From positions 3,379,501 to 3,443,500 of the forward strand of contig NZ_CP146100.1 of assembly GCF_037023755.1 (NCBI RefSeq): a stretch of 64,000 nucleotides of DNA, read 5' to 3'. Under the pieces are notes generated by a model. The model was not told the DNA's origin. It was given only the letters and a program-made list of their open reading frames with translations, and ran no database searches. This stretch comes from Saccharopolyspora sp. SCSIO 74807. GTDB lineage: Bacteria > Actinomycetota > Actinomycetes > Mycobacteriales > Pseudonocardiaceae. Below, one piece after another: positions 1-11,016 of the stretch. Position 1 is the first letter of the stretch. The number at the start of each line of letters is the position of its first letter. The translations under genes were made by a program, and so were the position numbers.

Positions 1-102
1 TTGGCAAAGGTCCGGGTGGCCAAGCACGCGGACGAGGCGGGCATCGTCGGCGCCGCGACGCTGGCCCGCGAACACGTCGCCGCGCACGCCCGGACCTGCT
101 GA
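1..102 (+). CDS. ROK-family glucokinase, C-terminal fragment
   Basis: Only the last 33 codons are in the window, read in frame 1 to a TGA at 100-102. The residues GIVGAATLAREHV match the usual C-terminus of actinobacterial ROK-family glucokinases, where a G-x-x-GAA-x-LA stretch forms the last helix. The enzyme would phosphorylate glucose with ATP in the cytoplasm. The conserved catalytic and zinc motifs lie upstream of the window, so the assignment rests on a short tail and on the neighbourhood, which also holds glucokinase near a PfkA and a DAHP synthase in related genomes. About 260 bases without a recognisable gene follow. Confidence 0.6.
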   Translation: MAKVRVAKHADEAGIVGAATLAREHVAAHARTC

Positions 103-361
103 ACCTTCGTCGTCGAACCCGGCTGCGAAGTCCCTGCAGAACGACTTGCGCAATGGTGCCGGTGGCGGACCGCGGCGGCTTCCTGGCTGCGGAACGCTGA
201 ATGGGCGAAGCGGACCGCTCGGAGAAGGCGACATGGCAGCGCTCGTCCCGAACAGGCGCTGAGCCCGTCGCCGGCTCGGCGAGGCGAGCACGCCGCGGCG
301 CCCGGAAGTTCACCGGCCGGTCGGCTCCACCCCGCCGCCGATGCCGGATCCGGGCAGCTGC

Positions 362-856
362 TCAGAGCCGCGCGCCGTCGTCACCGGATCCCGGCGGGTT
401 GCTCCGCAACCGCAGCAGCAACCAGCCGATCCCGCCGCTGATCGCGATCAGCCCGGCGGGCAGCGCCACGCTGCCGCCGAGCCCCGCGAGCCCCGGCACC
501 ACCAGCAGCAGCACGCCCAGCACGATCGTCGAGATCCCGCCGATCGTGGCCGCGGTCGGCCGCGGCATCGGCGGTGGTTCCGGTGGCTCGTAGTGGCCTT
601 CGTCGTCCGCTTCAGCGGGCGGCGTCCAGTCCCGCGGCCCCGCAGGCTCCACCGGGGCCGGGCTCAGCGCCTCGTCCGCTCGGCCCGGCGGATCCGGTGC
701 CCGTCCCTGCCCGTCGGCGTCGTCCGCGGTCGTGCGCGGCCCGTCCTCCTGCGGCCAGCGCGCCAGCGGCTCGTCGCGTTCCAGGCCCGCGACGATCTCG
801 GCGAAGGCCGCGTCGATGTCCTCGGGTCCGTCGGCGTTGTCGTGGCGGGTGCTCAT
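362..856 (-). CDS. small membrane protein with acidic, proline-rich N-terminus
   Basis: The protein has 164 residues and no known function. Residues 1-100 are hydrophilic, acidic and proline-rich and look disordered. Residues 100-150 form two closely spaced hydrophobic segments (TIVLGVLLLVVPGLAGLG and a following LIAISGGIGWLLL), and a short charged tail ends the protein. The start ATG overlaps the stop of the upstream hydrolase gene by ATGA, so the two are probably translationally coupled. The context suggests an envelope role linked to lipid metabolism, but nothing in the sequence defines an activity. Confidence 0.75.
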   Translation of the reverse strand: MSTRHDNADGPEDIDAAFAEIVAGLERDEPLARWPQEDGPRTTADDADGQGRAPDPPGRADEALSPAPVEPAGPRDWTPPAEADDEGHYEPPEPPPMPRPTAATIGGISTIVLGVLLLVVPGLAGLGGSVALPAGLIAISGGIGWLLLRLRSNPPGSGDDGARL

Positions 857-1695
857 GCGGTTTCTCCGACGCGCTCGCGGTGGATCCGGCGGATGAACTC
901 GACGCTACCGGCGAACACCGTCGGCGCGTCGTGATCGAGCGTTGCGACGTGGTAGCTGTCCGGCAGCACGACCTCGGTGACGTCGTCGCCGCCCACGCCG
1001 TCGAGCACGACCTTCGCGTTGAGCGGTTCGACGACGTGGTCGGTCGCCGAGCGCAGCAGCAGCACCGGCGCGCGCACCCTGCCGAGGTCGCGCCGCACGA
1101 TCCGCCACAACCGCCGAAGGCTCGCCATGGCGCGCAGCGGCGCTCGCCCGTAGGCGAGCTCGGTGCTACCGGCCTTCGCGATGTCCCCGCTGAGCCCGCG
1201 CACCGAAGGCAGCACCCGGCACAGCACCGGCAGCAGCGCGGCTTCCCGCCGCAGCGTCAGCACCGACGGGTTCACCAGCACGATCCCGGAGATGTCGGGA
1301 TGTTCCTGGGCCAGCCGCAACGCCAGCGTGCCGCCCATCGACTGGCCGAACACGAACACCGAACCGCACCGGGCGCGCAGCGATTCCAGTTCGGTCCGCA
1401 CCGCCGAATACCACTCGTCCCAGCCGGTGCGGTTCAACTCGCGCCACGTGGTGCCGTGCCCGGGAAGGCGCGGGCAGCGGACCGTGTACCCCTCGGCGGC
1501 CAAGTGCTCTCCCCAGCTGCGCATGCTCTGCGGAGTGCTGGTGAATCCGTGGCACAGCAACACGCCGACGTCGTCGGCACCCTCGTGCACGAACGGCTCG
1601 GCGCCGGCGAGCACGGGTGACTCCGATGGCACCGGCAACCCCGGTGGGATGGGCAACCCCCGTGGGATGGGCAACACAGCCTCCCTACCGCTCAC
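853..1695 (-). CDS. alpha/beta hydrolase (carboxylesterase/lipase type)
   Basis: This 280-residue alpha/beta-hydrolase has the nucleophile elbow GQSMGG (GxSxG), an oxyanion-region LLCHGFTSTP motif, a late Asp in the RSATDHVV segment and a catalytic His in SYHVATLDHD. This arrangement is typical of carboxylesterases and monoacylglycerol lipases. The substrate is probably a short or medium acyl ester or glyceride. The N-terminus is a proline repeat (PIPRGLPIPPGLPVP) encoded by a short DNA repeat, so the start is uncertain. The GTG at 1695 gives the longest frame; a TTG near 1674 has a better-placed GGGAGG. It is coupled to the small membrane-protein gene and divergent from the acyltransferase gene. 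Confidence 0.85.
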   Translation of the reverse strand: MSGREAVLPIPRGLPIPPGLPVPSESPVLAGAEPFVHEGADDVGVLLCHGFTSTPQSMRSWGEHLAAEGYTVRCPRLPGHGTTWRELNRTGWDEWYSAVRTELESLRARCGSVFVFGQSMGGTLALRLAQEHPDISGIVLVNPSVLTLRREAALLPVLCRVLPSVRGLSGDIAKAGSTELAYGRAPLRAMASLRRLWRIVRRDLGRVRAPVLLLRSATDHVVEPLNAKVVLDGVGGDDVTEVVLPDSYHVATLDHDAPTVFAGSVEFIRRIHRERVGETA

Positions 1696-1849
1696 CTCGA
1701 CCCGGGTACCGGTTCATCGTCGCATGGCTGTGGCCGGTGCGGGGCGATCTTCCGGGGCTGATCCGATACCGCAGGGGCCGCATTGTGCGGCGTGCGGGCG
1801 CTCCGTAACCTGAACTAGGTATTCCGGGTGTTCAGAAAGGCAGCGGCGC

Positions 1850-2584
1850 GTGCTGTACTGGGTGATGAAGCACTTCTTGCTCGGTCCCCTCATGAAGCTG
1901 TTCTGCCGCCCGAGCATCGACGGTGCCGAGCACGTGCCGCAGTCCGGTGCGGCGATCCTGGTCAGCAACCACGTCGCGGTCGCCGACTCGTTCTTCATGC
2001 CGCTGATGATGCCGCGCCGGGTGACCTTCCTGGCCAAGCGCGAGTACTTCACCGGAACCGGGATCAAGGGCAAGTTCCAGAAGTTCTTCTTCTCCGGGGT
2101 GGGCCAGGTCCCGATCGACCGCTCCAGCGGCGCGGCAGCGCAGGCCGCGCTGGACACCGGCGTGCGGTTGCTGCGCGAAGGCAAGCTGCTCGGCGTCTAC
2201 CCCGAAGGCACCCGCTCCCCGGACGGCCGGCTCTACAAGGGCAAGACCGGGGTCGCGCGGATGGCGCTGGAGGCGGGCGTGCCGGTGATCCCGATCGCGA
2301 TGTACGGCACCGACAAGGTCAATCCGCTCGGCTCCAAGATGTGGTACCCGCACAAGGTGCGGGTCAAGGTCGGCGAGCCGCTGGACTTCTCCCGCTACGA
2401 GGGGCTGGCCGGGGACCGGTTTGTGGAGCGCTCGATCACCGACGAGATCATGTACGCGCTGATGGAGCTGTCCGGCCAGGAGTACGTCGACATCTACGCC
2501 GCGAAGGCCAAGGACGAGCTGACCGCGCAGGGCAAGGACGTCGCGGGCTGGACCGACCGGATGCCCCGCTCCAAGGCGAGCTGA
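1850..2584 (+). CDS. 1-acyl-sn-glycerol-3-phosphate acyltransferase (PlsC type)
   Basis: This 244-residue protein of the PlsC/AGPAT family transfers an acyl chain to lysophosphatidate or a related lipid acceptor at the inner membrane. The catalytic HX4D motif is visible as NHVAVAD at residues 40-46, and the acceptor-binding motif as YPEGTRS at 117-123. The N-terminal LLGPLM segment may associate with the membrane. The GTG start at 1850 follows AGAAAGG at a good distance. The gene corresponds in order to M. tuberculosis Rv2182c, with RNase AS and DAHP synthase downstream. The lipid specificity cannot be read from the sequence. Confidence 0.93.
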   Translation: MLYWVMKHFLLGPLMKLFCRPSIDGAEHVPQSGAAILVSNHVAVADSFFMPLMMPRRVTFLAKREYFTGTGIKGKFQKFFFSGVGQVPIDRSSGAAAQAALDTGVRLLREGKLLGVYPEGTRSPDGRLYKGKTGVARMALEAGVPVIPIAMYGTDKVNPLGSKMWYPHKVRVKVGEPLDFSRYEGLAGDRFVERSITDEIMYALMELSGQEYVDIYAAKAKDELTAQGKDVAGWTDRMPRSKAS

Positions 2585-2638
2585 GCGGGTCCGACGGGGC
2601 CGGGCGTTCGCCCGCACCGCCCTCTTTACGCTGGTTCG

Positions 2639-3139
2639 GTGCGGTTCTTCTACGACTGTGAGTTCATCGAGGACGGGCAGACGATCGACCTGGTCTCGAT
2701 CGGCATGGTGGACGAGACCGGCCGCGAGTTCTACGCGGTCTCCACCGACTTCGACGCGGGCCGGGCGGGCCAATGGGTGCGCCGCAACGTGCTCCCGCAG
2801 TTGCCCCCGCCCGCGGACGGCGCTTGGCGCCCGCGAGCGCGCATCCGCGAAGAGCTGTACGAGTTCCTGACCGCACGCCACGACAACATCGAACTCTGGG
2901 CCTGGTACGCGGCCTACGACCACGTCGCGCTCGCGCAGCTGTGGGGCGCGATGCCCGCGCTGCCCTCGCGGATTCCGAAGTTCACCCGGGATCTGCGGCA
3001 GCGCTGGGAGGACGTGGGCAAGCCGAAGCTCCCCTCGGCACCGGCGAACGCGCACGACGCGCTCGCCGACGCGCGGCACAACCTGCAGCGCTGGAAGGTG
3101 ATCGAGGACGTGCAGCGCAAGCGCGGCTACCCGCTCTGA
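2639..3139 (+). CDS. 3'-5' exoribonuclease of the RNase AS (Rv2179c) family
   Basis: The protein of 166 residues belongs to the DEDD exonuclease superfamily as the compact RNase AS group, which removes adenylates from RNA 3' ends. Visible metal-binding residues are D6 and E8 in FYDCEFIED and the C-terminal HDALADARHN motif near residues 139-148, which carries the last catalytic Asp. The length fits the family (about 165-170). The start is a GTG; the spacing to the acyltransferase gene is 54 bases. The order acyltransferase, exonuclease, DAHP synthase matches the mycobacterial locus, which supports the identity. Confidence 0.9.
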   Translation: MRFFYDCEFIEDGQTIDLVSIGMVDETGREFYAVSTDFDAGRAGQWVRRNVLPQLPPPADGAWRPRARIREELYEFLTARHDNIELWAWYAAYDHVALAQLWGAMPALPSRIPKFTRDLRQRWEDVGKPKLPSAPANAHDALADARHNLQRWKVIEDVQRKRGYPL

Positions 3140-3368
3140 GCCAGCTTCGCGCTCGTCTTGCGCAGGTGGCGAAAGCAGCCGGCGCCGCTCGGAGAAGGCC
3201 AGCACCTGAGCCGGACGCAGGCTCCACGGGCGCCGTTCCACCACCGGAGTACTTGCTGCACCGATACAGGCCGTGCCAGGCTGCTGCCCGGGGAGATCCA
3301 GATCACCCCGCTCGGTGCCGCGCGAGCGCGGCGCGAGCGAGTGCAGGCGAGCAGAGGAGGCGGCGAGG

Positions 3369-4406
3369 ATGCCGGCTGGAACGCGGATCGGGGTGTTGAC
3401 CGGTGGCGGCGACTGCCCCGGTCTGAACGCCGTGCTGCGGGCGATCACGCGCAAGGGGATCGCGGTGCACGGGCACGAGGTCGTCGGTTTCCGCAGCGGC
3501 TGGAAAGGTCCGCTGGAGGGCGCCACCATGCCGCTCGGGCTGGACGAGGTGGAGGACATCCTCAGCCGCGGCGGCACCATCCTCGGTTCGTCGCGCACCA
3601 ACCCGTACCAGCACGACGACGGGGTGCAGCGGATCAAGGCGACGATGGCCGAGCACGGGGTCGAAGCGCTGATCGCGATCGGCGGCGAGGACACCCTCGG
3701 GGTCGCCGAACGCCTCACCCGCGACGGGGTGCCGGTGGTCGGAGTGCCGAAGACGATCGACAACGACCTCGACGCCACCGACTACACCTTCGGCTTCGAC
3801 ACCGCCGTGCACATCGCCACCGAGGCGATCGACCGGCTGCGGACCACCGCCGAGTCGCACCACCGCGCGCTGGTGGTGGAGGTGATGGGCAGGCACGCGG
3901 GCTGGATCGCGCTGCACTCCGGGCTGGCCGGCGGCGCGAACGTGATCCTCGGGCCGGAGAAGCGGTTCAGCGTGGAGCAGGTCTGCGACTGGGTGCAGCA
4001 GCGGTTCGAGCGGCAGTACGCGCCGATCATCGTGGTCGCCGAGGGCGCGATCCCGCAGGACGGCGAGGAGGTGCTGCAGACCGGCGAGACCGACGCCTTC
4101 GGGCACGTCCGGCTCGGCGGGGTCGGCACCTGGCTGGCCGACGAGATCGCGCAGCGCACCGGCAAGGAATCCCGCGCGGTCGTGCTCGGGCACACCCAGC
4201 GCGGCGGCACGCCGACCGCTTACGACCGGGTGCTGGCGACCCGGTTCGGGCTGCACGCGGTGGATGCGGTCAGCGAGGGCGCCTTCGGCAAGATGGTCGC
4301 GCTGCGCGGCACCGACGTCGTGCGGGTGCCGCTGGGCGAGGCGACCGCGAAGCTCAAGACGGTGCCGTTGTCCCGCTACGCCGAGGCCGAAGCGCTGTTC
4401 GGTTGA
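3369..4406 (+). CDS. pfkA: 6-phosphofructokinase, probably PPi-dependent
   Basis: This 345-residue enzyme phosphorylates fructose 6-phosphate in glycolysis. The ATG at 3369 is preceded by AGAGGAGG at 3353-3360, and the protein then opens with a substrate-loop GGGDCPGLN near residues 12-20. Two residues that separate donor types can be read: the GGED segment has Asp at 108 where ATP enzymes have Gly, and the PKTIDND segment has Lys at 128. Both are the pattern known for PPi-dependent enzymes such as that of Amycolatopsis methanolica. A PPi-type enzyme would work reversibly. The catalytic TIDND Asp residues and the MGRHAGW motif are intact. The donor is inferred, not measured. Confidence 0.92.
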   Translation: MPAGTRIGVLTGGGDCPGLNAVLRAITRKGIAVHGHEVVGFRSGWKGPLEGATMPLGLDEVEDILSRGGTILGSSRTNPYQHDDGVQRIKATMAEHGVEALIAIGGEDTLGVAERLTRDGVPVVGVPKTIDNDLDATDYTFGFDTAVHIATEAIDRLRTTAESHHRALVVEVMGRHAGWIALHSGLAGGANVILGPEKRFSVEQVCDWVQQRFERQYAPIIVVAEGAIPQDGEEVLQTGETDAFGHVRLGGVGTWLADEIAQRTGKESRAVVLGHTQRGGTPTAYDRVLATRFGLHAVDAVSEGAFGKMVALRGTDVVRVPLGEATAKLKTVPLSRYAEAEALFG

Positions 4407-4418
4407 TCGCCGACCGGC

Positions 4419-4439
4419 CCCGGCGGTTCCGGCGCCGGG
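4419..4439 (+). terminator. hairpin after pfkA
   Basis: CCCGGCG at 4419-4425 pairs with CGCCGGG at 4433-4439 around a 7-base loop, 13 bases after the pfkA stop. There is no T-run, as is common in actinobacteria. It could end pfkA transcription before the flavoprotein gene. Confidence 0.45.
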
Positions 4440-4504
4440 AGGTTCCGGAAATCGCGGCGGGAACCTAGGGTCGGGCCGGTACCGACGGCGGTAGGGGAGC
4501 GCGG

Positions 4505-4987
4505 ATGTCCCGACGCGGGCTGATCTCGATGACCGATGGCGAAGTCGCCGACTTCCTCGAACAGCGGCGCACGATCGTGCTCGGCACGGTGAAACCGGAC
4601 GGGCGGCCGCACCTGGTGCCGATGTGGTTCGTCCCGGGAAGCGTCGTGCCCGGTGGCACGGTGGTCGAGCTGTGGACGTTCGCCAAGGCGCAGAAGACGC
4701 TGAACCTGCGCCGCGACCCCCGCGCCACGCTGATGGCCGAGACCGGCAGCAGCTACGACCAGTTGCGCGGGGTCTCGCTGGAGTGCGACGTCGAGGCGCT
4801 GGAGGTGCCCGGGGACATCGAGCGCATCGGTACCGCGCTGGGCAGGCGCTACGGCACTTGGGAGCCCGCGGACGAACCCGCCGCGCTGGAGGCGGTGCGC
4901 GCCCAGGTGCCCAAGCGCGTCGGGTTCCGCTTCACCCCGACCCGCACGATCAGCTGGGACCACCGCAAACTCGGCGGCGGCTACTAG
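4505..4987 (+). CDS. PPOX-class flavin/F420-dependent oxidoreductase
   Basis: The protein has 160 residues and the split-barrel fold of the pyridoxamine-5'-phosphate-oxidase-like superfamily. The N-terminal half contains the typical RTIVLGTVKPDGRPHLVPMWF strand pair, followed by a WTFAKAQKTLNLRRDPR segment that in relatives contacts the cofactor phosphate. Actinobacterial members usually bind F420 or FMN and reduce small quinone-like or other substrates; which one applies here is not visible. The ATG at 4505 follows GGGGAG. It stands alone between pfkA and aroG. Confidence 0.85.
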   Translation: MSRRGLISMTDGEVADFLEQRRTIVLGTVKPDGRPHLVPMWFVPGSVVPGGTVVELWTFAKAQKTLNLRRDPRATLMAETGSSYDQLRGVSLECDVEALEVPGDIERIGTALGRRYGTWEPADEPAALEAVRAQVPKRVGFRFTPTRTISWDHRKLGGGY

Positions 4988-5176
4988 GCCTGAGAACCCG
5001 CCGGTGGTCCGGCTGAGTCCTCGGGCACCGCAGCGGCTGGCGCCGCTTATGAAACAGCCCCTAGATCGCGCGCGACCGCCGCGGGAGCTCCGGCGAGCCA
5101 CCTCCGGGCCCCGGCGAGTGGAGCTGAATCGACGCGACTGGGCAAGATCGGCGGCGCTGCGCCGCCGCCCACATGA

Positions 5177-6595
<1,419 letters not shown>

Positions 6596-6614
6596 CCGGG
6601 ATCGAGCGCACGCG

Positions 6615-6642
6615 CGGGCCGGGGTGGGATCACCCCGGCCCG
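6615..6642 (+). terminator. strong hairpin terminator of aroG
   Basis: A 12-base-pair perfect stem (CGGGCCGGGGTG with CACCCCGGCCCG) closes a GGAT tetraloop, beginning 20 bases after the aroG stop. TTCTCGTG follows. It separates aroG from the downstream polyol operon. Confidence 0.8.
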
Positions 6643-6868
6643 TTCTCGTGCGCCGGGTGTTTCCGGGTGCACCCGCTTTTTGCGTGGCTCGTGGTGACTC
6701 TCCGGGATCGTCCCGGGAATTCCGCGGCTGATCCTGGTCATGTCCTTAGCCGTGCGCCCTTGACGGTGACTGCGCTCACCGGATAAACAAACTCGGTCAG
6801 ATTGAAGCGGACCGATCCGGGCATCGAACCGGGTCCTGGGAATCGGGTCCAGACCGGAGGCCGACCGG

Positions 6869-7630
6869 GTGTACGCGCGTGAACGCCAGCAGCTCATCGT
6901 CGAGCGTGCCAGGCAGGAGGGCCGAGTCGACGTGACCGGGCTCGCGGGGCAGCTGCAAGTGACCCCCGAGACGATCCGGCGCGATCTGACCGTGCTGGAG
7001 GAGCACGGATTCCTGCACCGCGTGCACGGCGGTGCGATCCCGGTGGAGCGGTGGAGCTTCGACCCGCAGCTGTCCGCCCGGGAGAACGTGATGGTCGCCG
7101 AGAAGACCCGGATCTGCCGGGCCGCGCTCGACGAGGTGCCCGCGGAGGGCGCCGTGCTCATCGAGTCCGGCACGACCTGCGCCCGGTTCGCCGAGCTGCT
7201 GCCGACCGACCGGCCGCTGACGGTGATCACCGACAGCCTCAGCATCGCCGTCTCGCTGGCGTCCAGGCCGAACCTGTCGGTGCTCACGCCCGGCGGCCGG
7301 GTGCGCGCGACCACCAACGGCGGCGTCGGTGCCTGGGCAGCGCAGCGGTGGCGCGAAGTGTTCGCGGACGTGGCTTTCCTGGGCACCGACGGGGTTTCGC
7401 TGCACCGCGGGCTGACCACCCCGGATCAGAACTCGGCCGAGATCAAGACGTTGCTGTTGCGCGGGGCGCGGCGACGGGTCCTGCTCGCCGACCACACCAA
7501 GATCGGCCCGGTTTCGCTGCACCGGTACGGCGAGATCGCCGAGGTCGACGTGCTGATCACCGACACCGGGCTGGACGGGGACATCGCGACCGACATCGAG
7601 GCCGCGGGCCCCAAGGTCGTGCGAGTGTGA
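6869..7630 (+). CDS. DeoR/GlpR-family transcriptional regulator
   Basis: The protein has 253 residues: an N-terminal winged helix-turn-helix (residues 1-55, with the family signature VTPETIRRDLTVLEEHG and the RVHGGA hinge) and a C-terminal sugar-phosphate-sensing domain of the ribose-5-phosphate-isomerase-like fold (from about 75, with IESGTTCARFAELL and the LGTDG segment). DeoR repressors usually bind a phosphorylated sugar or polyol. The gene lies directly before a sugar/polyol importer and starts at a GTG 9 bases after CCGGAGG. Control of the downstream transporter and dehydrogenase, and of itself, is the natural inference. Confidence 0.92.
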   Translation: MYARERQQLIVERARQEGRVDVTGLAGQLQVTPETIRRDLTVLEEHGFLHRVHGGAIPVERWSFDPQLSARENVMVAEKTRICRAALDEVPAEGAVLIESGTTCARFAELLPTDRPLTVITDSLSIAVSLASRPNLSVLTPGGRVRATTNGGVGAWAAQRWREVFADVAFLGTDGVSLHRGLTTPDQNSAEIKTLLLRGARRRVLLADHTKIGPVSLHRYGEIAEVDVLITDTGLDGDIATDIEAAGPKVVRV

Positions 7631-7653
7631 GCACACAGCAGAAAGGGATGCCG

Positions 7654-9005
7654 ATGCGACTCGGCAGGAGATGGTGGGCGCTGGTCGCCCTGTTCGCGTC
7701 AGTGCTGCTCACCGCCGGTTGCACGGGGGCGGGCGCGATCGGTTCCGGCGACGGGCGCCGGGTGCTGCGGGTGGCGGTGGTGTCCAACCCGCAGATGGAG
7801 GACATGCAGGAGCTCGCCGGGGAGTTCGAGCGCCTGCACCCGGAGCTGCGGCTGCGGTTCATCTCGCTGCCGGAGAACCAGGCACGCGACAAGATCACCC
7901 AGTCGGTGGCCACCGGCAGCGGCCAGTTCGACGTCGTCATGGTCAGCAACTACGAGACGCCGATCTGGGCGGCCAACGGCTGGCTGCACGACCTGGAGCC
8001 GCGAATGGACGCGACTGCGGGCTACGACAAGGACGACTTCATCCCGTCCATCCGGGACTCGCTGTCTTACCGGGGGCACATGTACGCGGCCCCGTTCTAC
8101 GGCGAGACGGCGCTGCTGAACTACCGCAAGGACCTGTTCGCCCAAGCCGGGCTGAGGATGCCGGAGAATCCGACCTGGCAGCAGGTCCGCGACATGGCGG
8201 CCAAGCTCGATCAGGGCGAAGGCGGGCGCGCCGGGATCTGCCTGCGCGGGCTGCCCGGCTGGGGCGAGGTGATGGCCCCGCTGAACACCATGATCAACTC
8301 CTTCGGCGGTCGCTGGTTCGACCCGCAGTTCAACGCCCAGCTGACCTCGCCGCAGGTGCGCGATGCGGCGCACTTCTACACCGACCTGGTGCGCGACTAC
8401 GGCGAGCCCGGCGCGTCCAGCACCGGCTTCTCCGAATGCCTCACCGAGTTCGGCCAGGGCAACGCGGCGATGATGTTCGACTCGACGTCGTCGGCGGGCA
8501 CCTTGGAGGACCCGCAGGAGAGCAACGTGCCCGGCAAGGTCGGCTACGCCAACGCCCCCACCGGCCCCGGCGGCAAGCGGGCGAGCTGGCTCTACACCTG
8601 GTCGCTGGCGGTCCCGAAGACGGCCGAACGACCCGACGACGCCTGGAACTTCATCTCCTGGGCGACGTCGAAGCAGTACCTCAAGACCGTCGGTGAACGC
8701 CTCGGCTGGCAGAACCTGCCGCCCGGCAGCCGCCGCTCGACCTACCAGATGCCGCAGTACCAGCAGGCCGCGGCCGCCTTCGCGCAGCCGACGCTGCGCG
8801 GCATCAGCCAGGCCGACCAGACCCGGCCGAGCTCGCAGCCCACGCCGTACCAGGGCTTGCAGTTCGTGCGCATCCCCGAGTTCGTCGACCTGGGCACCCG
8901 CGTGAGCCAGCAGATGTCCGCGGCCATCGCCGGGAGCAAGTCCGTGGACGAAGCGCTGGAGCAATCCCAGGGCTACGCCGAGACCGTGGGGGAGAGCTAC
9001 CGGCC

Positions 9006-9009
<4 letters not shown>
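7654..9009 (+). CDS. polyol/sugar ABC transporter substrate-binding lipoprotein
   Basis: The protein has 451 residues and a lipoprotein signal (hydrophobic run then LLTAGC lipobox), so it would be anchored outside the membrane. The rest fits the family 1 solute-binding proteins (LRVAVVSNPQMEDMQELAGEFE start and the YAAPFYGETALLNYRKDLF hinge). Similarity of the whole set to mannitol/sorbitol importers (SmoE/MtlE type) suggests polyol as ligand. The ATG at 7654 was chosen over 7648 because AAAGGG sits about 7 bases before it. It follows the DeoR gene by 23 bases and overlaps the first permease by ATGA, so all are one operon. Confidence 0.9.
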
Positions 9010-9925
<916 letters not shown>

Positions 9926-9929
<4 letters not shown>

Positions 9930-10744
9930 AACGCCGATCGGCCGGAGGGGCCGCGCTGACGGTCCTCGCGTGGGCGCTGGGGATCCTGTTCGTGTTCCCG
10001 GTGTTCTGGATGGTGCTCACCTCGTTCAAGCAGGAGGGCGACGCCTACACCGACGATCCGAAGTTCTTGTTCGCCCCCACCCTCGACCAGTACAAGCTGG
10101 TCTTCGACGGCGGGCTCGGGCCGTACCTGGTGAACTCGCTGATCGCCACGGTGATCTCGTGCCTGCTGGTGGTGGCGCTGGCCGTGCCCGCGGCCTACGC
10201 GCTGTCCATCCGGCCGGTGAAGGGCACCAAGGACGCGTTGTTCTTCTTCATCTCCACCAAGATGCTGCCGGTCGTCGCGGCGATCGTGCCGATCTTCGTG
10301 GCCGCTCAGCAGCTACACCTGCTGGACAACGTGTGGGCGCTGGTGCTGCTGTACTCCGGCATGAACCTGCCCATCGCGGTGTGGATGATGCGCTCGTTCT
10401 TCCAGGAAGTGCCCAGCGAAGTGCTGGAGGCCGCGAAGGTCGACGGCGCCGGGCTGCGCACCGAGCTCACCAAGGTGCTGCTGCCGATGGTGGCCCCCGG
10501 CATCGCCGCGACCGCGCTGATCTGCGCGATCTTCGCGTGGAACGAGTTCTTCTTCGCGGTGAACCTCACCGCGATCAACGCGCCGACGGTGCCGGTGTTC
10601 CTGGTCGGGTTCATCACCAGCGAGGGCCTGTACTGGGCGCGGCTGTCGGCGGCGGCGACGCTGGCGGTGCTGCCGGTGGTCATCGTCGGTTGGATCGCGC
10701 AGCGGCAGCTGGTGCGCGGCCTGTCCATGGGCGCGCTGAAATGA
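9926..10744 (+). CDS. polyol/sugar ABC transporter permease 2 (MalG-like)
   Basis: The protein has 272 residues, six predicted membrane spans and the EAA motif EAAKVDGAGLRTELTKVLLP. The sequence FFFISTKMLPVVAAIVPIF and the WNEFFFAVNLT segment are characteristic of the mannitol/sorbitol branch of MalG-like permeases. The ATG at 9926 follows AAGGAGG at 9912-9918. No ATP-binding subunit gene follows; in actinobacteria such importers often share one ATPase (MsiK type) encoded elsewhere. Confidence 0.92.
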
Positions 10745-10751
10745 TCGAAGC

Positions 10752-10796
10752 CCTGCGCAGCATCGCAGTCGTCCGTGCGAGCGGACGCTGCGCAGG
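10752..10796 (+). terminator. composite hairpin after the importer genes
   Basis: CCTGCGCAGC at 10752-10761 is a perfect inverted match of GCTGCGCAGG at 10787-10796. Inside it, GTCCG (10771-10775) pairs with CGGAC (10782-10786). It starts 8 bases after the permease stop. It may end or attenuate transcription before the dehydrogenase gene. Confidence 0.55.
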
Positions 10797-10888
10797 ACGG
10801 CGCTCGCAGAGCCCCGCATCCGCTGCACGCGCAGCTGCCAGGACAGGCATCGACACTTCGGTCCCGGCCCCAGCCCGGTGATCGATTT

Positions 10889-10930
10889 CCGAGCGGACCG
10901 CTCGGCCGCGCACGGCCCGGCGGTCCGCTC
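10889..10930. repeat. nested palindromes in the 272-base permease-dehydrogenase gap
   Basis: GAGCGGACCGC at 10891-10901 is an exact inverted repeat of GCGGTCCGCTC at 10920-10930, with an inner GGCCG/CGGCC stem in the loop. The left arm also lies in a local palindrome, CCGAGCGGACCGCTCGG, at 10889-10905. The element could be a second terminator, an mRNA-stabilising hairpin or an operator. Confidence 0.5.
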
Positions 10931-11016
10931 ACCTGCGCGCCGATTCGGGCGCGGACGTGAGCGGACGGGCGGCACGACGCCCGTCCGGGGAGAGGCAACA
11001 GGAAAGGATGGCCGGG

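Noticed and set aside
103-361. Gene between the glucokinase end and the small membrane protein
   Set aside because: The frames there show no coding bias or motif; only a short palindrome AGCGGACCGCT is visible.
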